DNA of 64,000 bases from Chionis minor. Its lineage: Eukaryota; Chordata; Aves; Charadriiformes; Chionididae. The position numbers were made by a program, and so were the translations under genes. Below are positions 63,595 through 64,000 of the stretch, in pieces (position 1 is the stretch's first letter; every line of letters begins with the position of its first letter). The stretch lies in NCBI GenBank assembly GCA_013398295.1, contig VZSF01005687.1, positions 63,005-127,004 of the forward strand, written 5' to 3'. The notes beneath the pieces were generated by a model, which had not been told where the DNA came from, made no database searches, and was given only the letters and a program-made list of their open reading frames with translations.

Positions 63595-64000
63595 GGAAAT
63601 TAATTTTTCTACTGTTCATTATTTTACATAATTAATATTGCTGAAAAATATAAAAAAGAAAAAAAACCCCACAACCACATAGCCTTATTATTGTTCCTAC
63701 AGTTTTCAAAGGCGGTTTGGGGGTTTTACAGAAACAGAGAACAAAAACAGTCTCTGCCCCAAAGAGCTTACTCTTAGTTAAAGAAATAAGGCAATTAAAA
63801 ACATAATCTAAGCATATAAGTAATTTTGAGTCAATGCCAACAGTTCATTTCCAGATTAACATTACTTCAAAAAACATTACTGCCATTTATATAAAATAAC
63901 AAATGTAGAGAAACAGAGCTTGTAAATTTTAACATTAAAAGAGCCCTGCTGTGAAATAATTCACGTTCACTCTGAAGTCAGATTTTTATGAATGCATCAC

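Larger units (their letters stand above)
58036..64000. other. Unique non-coding DNA to the window end
   Basis: No supported gene. The longest frame in the window, 141 codons at 60738-61163, crosses a poly-A run, has a Lys/Arg-rich middle that the run explains, and matches no family I know. A-rich and T-rich runs lie at 60127-60160, 60904-60926, 61448-61459 and 63579-63594. Around 61820-62040 the sequence is complex and rich in TAATTA-type words, in the style of conserved non-coding elements. The G3-5/T6+ motif is frequent here (58231, 61445, 62945 and 63659). Confidence 0.6.

Noticed and set aside
1..64000. tRNA, rRNA, operon-like or phage-like systems
   Set aside because: No cloverleaf-like segments, ribosome binding sites or closely spaced co-oriented long frames were seen. 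The repeat content identifies a bird genome.

Overview
The window looks like bird nuclear DNA. The main evidence is a 5'-truncated CR1 LINE on the minus strand (about 52696-53218), with the usual CR1 reverse-transcriptase C-terminus and 3' tail, and an LTR of the avian ERVL-like kind (13597-14167). Other support is low GC, sparse CpG, many A/T homopolymers and simple repeats, and a few very old amniote repeat relics. No operons, ribosome binding sites, tRNAs, rRNAs, CRISPR arrays or phage-like modules are visible. I found no protein-coding exon I can support. The longest open frames (110-141 codons) are isolated, have no recognisable domain, often overlap open frames on the other strand, and are in the range expected by chance in 64 kb of A/T-rich DNA. 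The window is best read as an intergenic desert or the inside of a very long intron.

Layout. 1-5 kb: unique A/T-rich DNA, an (AAGGG)8 microsatellite and one ancient repeat relic. 5.0-5.15 kb: a decayed CR1 fragment. 10.0-10.1 kb: a TG/CA/TA array with hairpin potential. 13.6-16.1 kb: the solo LTR, then a 1073-base direct duplication whose copies look identical and are separated by a single N, most simply an assembly join. 20.1-21.15 kb: a GC-richer block and an A/C-only tract. 24.65 kb: a GAA/GGA purine tract. 31.1-31.5 kb: a (CCAAA)10 array and an 18-N gap inside poly-A. 33.9-34.85 kb: a strongly pyrimidine-biased block. 41.4-43.3 kb: three ancient SINE-like relics. 49.37-49.48 kb: a 115-base AAAAG purine tract. 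52.7-53.2 kb: the CR1 copy. The rest is unique non-coding DNA.

No genes act together here. I did not find a new gene system. The points most worth checking are the N-joined duplication, the LTR-edge CpG cluster, the pyrimidine-biased block, and a recurring polar G3-5/T6-12 motif scattered through the window (13 cases by eye against 2 of the opposite order). All repeat-family calls rest on recall of consensus features and were not checked against a repeat library.
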